64,000 nucleotides of DNA from Ipomoea triloba (taxonomy: Eukaryota > Streptophyta > Magnoliopsida > Solanales > Convolvulaceae), in contig NC_044927.1 of assembly GCF_003576645.1 (NCBI RefSeq), positions 11,419,708-11,483,707 on the forward strand, given 5' to 3'. The position numbers were made by a program, and so were the translations under genes. The notes beneath the pieces were generated by a model, which did no database searches, was not told where the DNA came from, and saw nothing but the letters and a program-made list of their open reading frames with translations. This document shows, piece by piece, positions 60,962 through 64,000 of the stretch (the first letter of the stretch is position 1; the number at the start of each line of letters is the position of its first letter).

Positions 60962-61325
60962 TTTTTTTGACAAACAAAATAAATTTTCATTACTCATCTA
61001 GATTGTTCACAGAAACACACTCAGAAAAGAAACGAGGAAGAGAGTCTAAGTACTCTACGATACCCTTCCCTTGATTACACAGAGCATGACGAGCTAAATT
61101 GTGGGCTAAAAAGTTAGCATTTCACTTTACAAACGTAAACGTGACACACTCTAACTGCTCCAGGTAAAGACGAATTTCATCAACAAGTGCACCGAACGGA
61201 GTACAAATATTCCCACCCTTTCGAATTTTTTGTGTTTGGTTAGAGTGAAAGTCAATGAAAAATAGGGTGCATTTGTCGATGAGGAGGGTGGGACACATGG
61301 TTCTCCAAATAAGGACTTTCATGGT
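60962..61325 (-). mobile_element. 5'-truncated LINE fragment
   Basis: Minus-strand text resembles the end of an RNase H-bearing LINE ORF2 (ALVDEIRLYLEQLECVTFTF, then VKCNANFLAHNLARHALCNQ). It ends in LDE and an A-rich stretch toward 60962. Stop codons are present. The right boundary at about 61325 is approximate. Confidence 0.7.
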
Positions 61326-61466
61326 TGCTTAACAAAAAGAGGAAAAGAGCCTAAGGGTTAGGCTCATTCATCTTGGAATGAGCCTTACTCTTAGGCTCAA
61401 TGTAATTTTGAATTATTATTAATAAAGAACAGTAAATAAAGTAGGTGTTACTGCTCCAAGTATTTA

Positions 61467-62733
61467 TTATACACAAGAGTTAATTACCGATTTGGTCCCT
61501 CGACTATGAACATTTCACCACTTTGGTCCTTGACTTTCAAAATTGTCCAATTGCGTCCTCGACTATGCAAACGTTAACCAAAATGGTCCTCAGTTTGTTT
61601 TTCCGTCTATTTTCAAGGGTAAAATAGGAAACTCATATCAGCAGTCATCTTCTTCCTTAATATTAGGCTAGGATCTGTCTACCTCTAAGAATAGGGATAA
61701 TATTGGGCAAATGGGGGAGTCTCAGCCTCAAGAGGTGAGACTGGCGGCCAAAGAAATTCACAAACAGCCTCAGATGTTTGTGAAAATACTCTTCACTCAC
61801 CTCCACACACTCCTCCATTGCGATCGAAGAGAGAGGTGCAGATAGGCAATATAGGCAGTAATCGGAGCTCCGAAGCTCGCTTCGTATACCTGCGTGGCTG
61901 AGAGGAACGACGCCTCTGCTCTTCGTACTGCAAGGTTCAAGAGCCTCTCGTTCGCGTCTTCTAATCTCTCCGGCAACAAACTCGTCTCGTTAGTTTCTCG
62001 GCGCTGTAGCCGTTCCGGAGGGAAATCGTCGGAGAGGCATAATGCTCCGATTATCGTTTCCCCTTCAATTTCGATCCATCTTCAGCCCATACAAACACCA
62101 AATTCAATATCTTCCCAGTCTCAGCTCTTTATCTCTGTGAATCTTAATGGGAAGTACTTTCCCAGATTCAATTAAAGTTGAGGAGCCCGACACGGCCTAG
62201 ATTTGGAACGTTAATGTCATGGAGCAGAAGAAAGGGGAATCTACGGAGTTGAGAATTAATATGCTTTTTCTCGGTCGTGATGAGGCATTTCCGGGAGACG
62301 GAGGCCGTCGCGGCGATGGAAGTCAGATCGCTAGGGTTTGTTTGGATGTAGTTCTACCAGAACGCGACGGGGGGGATACAGCCCTTGGCGCCTCCGTCGT
62401 GCTTTCGGCGCCTCCCTCGCGCTTCTTAATCCGGTGCCGGCAGCTGCCACCGTGCGCTACCACTTTGTCGTGTCTTGACCTTTGTATGGAAAAAATCAAA
62501 CTAGCTCAATGAAAATGAACACATGAGAAAGAACACCTGGGAAGGCAAAACTAATGAAATTACATTTCTATCCTCAGTTTTAACATCTAATAAACGGCTG
62601 TTTGGACCGAGGACCATTTCGAAAAAACATTGCATAGTCGAGGACGCAATTGGACAATTTTGAAAGTCAAGGACCAAAGTGGTGAAATGTTCATAGTCGA
62701 GGGACCAAATCGGTAATTAACTCTTATACACAA
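61467..62733. mobile_element. Mutator-like element with 94 bp terminal inverted repeats
   Basis: 61477-61570 and 62630-62723 are perfect inverted repeats (GAGTTAATTACCGATTTGGT at the outer end). They are flanked by the 10 bp duplication TTATACACAA (61467-61476 and 62724-62733). The 1247 bp element lacks a MURA-like transposase. Its interior is much richer in G+C than the surroundings, so it is a candidate Pack-MULE. Confidence 0.88.
61894..62175 (+). pseudogene. Possible captured gene fragment inside the Mutator-like element
   Basis: The frame reads MAERNDASALRTARFKSLSF, then ASSNLSGNKLVSLVSRRCSR and HNAPIIVSPSISIH, and ends at TAA. The Ser/Arg-rich text followed by an IVSP motif resembles the plastid transit peptide of the ADP-glucose pyrophosphorylase small subunit. 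The nucleotidyltransferase domain is absent and the text after IVSP does not match. Another plastid precursor is possible. The G+C-rich stretch 62219-62512 may be a second fragment, but I do not recognise it. Confidence 0.35.
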
Positions 62734-62898
62734 CATAAAAGATCTAATTACCAAAACAAAGAACAAAAGTGCCATTTGTGGTCCCTAAACCCTTTCCGAA
62801 TTCTCTAACAAAACAAAACGGCGATCTGTTGTGGTCCCTAACCCTTTCCGAACAAAAGTTGATTTGTGGTCCCAAATCTCCATCTCCTCCAACAAATA
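62734..62898. repeat. Short repeats between two transposons
   Basis: Diverged copies of a unit with TGTGGTCCCTAACCCTTTCC occur at about 62778, 62830 and 62864, with a further partial copy after 63925. The CACTA derivative at 62899 inserted within this repeat. Confidence 0.55.
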
Positions 62899-63917
62899 CA
62901 CTACAAGAAAAATCGCGAATCACAACGGAAAAATTCAGTCGCGAATGGGCCAAATTCCGTCGCGAATCCGATTTCTTCGTCTGGTAAAAACTATCAACCA
63001 TGTTATTGTCTTCGGGTAAACCATCCTTAAACAATTGACAGAATGCATCAAAGCATTGCTCTGGTAGACGATATTTTGTCTTTATGTTTAGCAATCGAGC
63101 CACAACAGATAATTGTGTCAACTTTTCACAACCAGACCATAATTGTCTATCAGCAGCATCTAACATGTCGAAGAATTTTTTATCTTCTACATTTGGCTCC
63201 TCACCCACATTTCTTGCTATGAGATTTTGACCAGCAGCATCAAAAACCATTTGCTGATATGATTCCAACGATTCATTTTGCTCATTTAAATTCCAATTTG
63301 CATCAAACCCCATTGACGTTCTATTGCGTGACATTTCTCCATGTCTATTCCACTCAAAGTAATTTGGCATAGCTTCGGAGTCTCTTTCGTTAATGGACGG
63401 TCGTGTTCGAAGTTTTAGGGCTGAAGCGTGAACTCTCTATCGTGAATTTAGGGCTTAGATAAAATTTTCAAATTAAAAGTTTTAGGGCTGAAATTATTTA
63501 TAAAAAAAAAAGTAATACGACGTCCTTTAAGAGTGGAGAGAAATAAAATTCACAGAATAAATCGCGACGGACGATATTCCGTCGCGACCAAACTAAGTTC
63601 AAAAATATATCCTTCTTTTTCACGACGGAACAAAAGCGGTCGACAATTGCATTACCTTTTCGCAACGGAACATAACTCTGTCGCCATTTCCGTCGCTATA
63701 AAGACGACGTAACTTAAACCCATCGCAAAATCCATCGCGAATATTTTGCCGCTAACATTTTGCGGGTTTTTTTCTCATTGCGCGAAATATAGCGACAGAA
63801 TAAATTTCCGTCGCCATTTCCGTTGCGAATTGGCAAGGGAATCGATTCGATCGCCATATCCGTCGCCAATTCGCGATGGAATAATGTCCGTTGCGATTCG
63901 CGATTTTTCTTGTAGTG
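62899..63917 (-). mobile_element. CACTA deletion derivative
   Basis: CACTACAAGAAAAATCGCGA begins at 62899 and its exact inverted copy ends at 63917 (23 bp repeats). Both subterminal zones are packed with GTCGCGAA / TTCGCGAC and CCGTCGC words. At 1.0 kb it keeps only the N-terminal part of the transposase. A 3 bp target duplication is not exact (ATA versus AAA). Confidence 0.88.
62971..63370 (-). pseudogene. En/Spm-type transposase N-terminal remnant
   Basis: Starts MPNYFEWNRHGEMSRNRTSM. The diagnostic part is EEPNVEDKKFFDMLDAADRQ, LWSGCEKLTQLSVVARLLNI, KTKYRLPEQCFDAF and LPEDNNMVDSFYQTKK, the conserved stretch upstream of the TNP2 catalytic domain in CACTA transposases. It then runs directly into subterminal repeats. 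The catalytic domain has been deleted. Confidence 0.85.
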
Positions 63918-64000
63918 AAATCTATCTGTGGTCCCTGCTTAAGAGTGAGTGGCTAGCGGCGGCAGCGGCGATTTGGGTTGCCGGGCCGTGGACGGCGACT
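63918..64000. other. Window edge, nothing assigned
   Basis: Eighty-three bases to the right of the CACTA derivative, turning G+C-rich (GCGGCGGCAGCGGCG). It might be the start of a gene beyond the window, but nothing can be supported. Confidence 0.4.

Noticed and set aside
62896..63920. Exact 3 bp target duplication for the small CACTA element
   Set aside because: Left flank ATA and right flank AAA differ. The element was called on its inverted ends and transposase remnant instead.

Overview
The window is nuclear DNA from a flowering plant, most likely a eudicot. It has AT-rich intergenic DNA, spliced genes with GT-AG introns, a plastid-targeted triosephosphate isomerase, and plant-type LTR retrotransposons, LINEs, CACTA, hAT and Mutator-like elements. 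Protein similarity hints at an asterid, but I cannot name the genus. Arabidopsis locus numbers quoted below come from memory and were not looked up.

Layout. 1-6.8 kb: a minus-strand Ty3/gypsy element of Tat type with an intact 1837-codon gag-pol frame. 6.8-10.9 kb: a decayed minus-strand hAT element. 11.5-14.6 kb: plastidial triosephosphate isomerase (nine exons). 14.6-18.2 kb: repeats and an unrecognised decayed coding region. 18.2-28.8 kb: a 10.5 kb LTR element with 268/263 bp LTRs, a 5 bp target duplication and no gag-pol of its own. Inside it lie a nested, internally deleted Ty1/copia element and a 2.2 kb array of 89 bp repeats. 29.5-29.8 kb: a small two-helix membrane protein gene. 32.2-35.2 kb: a cytosolic-type alkaline/neutral invertase. 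36.6-43.4 kb: an L1-type LINE interrupted by an 800 bp solo LTR. 44.3-48.8 kb: a non-autonomous CACTA element carrying fragments of a poly(A)-binding protein gene and a glutamate-receptor-like gene. 50.7-52.7 kb: a second, truncated hAT element. 53.1-57.0 kb: an ERD2/KDEL-receptor-like gene. 57.9-60.7 kb, minus strand: 5'-methylthioadenosine nucleosidase. 61.0-63.9 kb: a LINE scrap, a 1.25 kb Mutator-like element with 94 bp perfect terminal inverted repeats, and a 1.0 kb CACTA deletion derivative.

Five host genes (triosephosphate isomerase, small membrane protein, neutral invertase, ERD2-like receptor, MTA nucleosidase) sit in a scaffold that is mostly transposon. They are unrelated housekeeping functions (plastid carbon metabolism, sucrose cleavage, ER retrieval, methionine salvage), and nothing suggests co-regulation. 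Their order does look like a conserved gene block. The most interesting material is in the mobile DNA: the homogenised 89 bp array, the gene-carrying CACTA and Mutator-like elements, the tRNA-like segment in the gypsy LTR, and several insertions whose target duplications can be read directly. I saw no previously undescribed multi-gene system.
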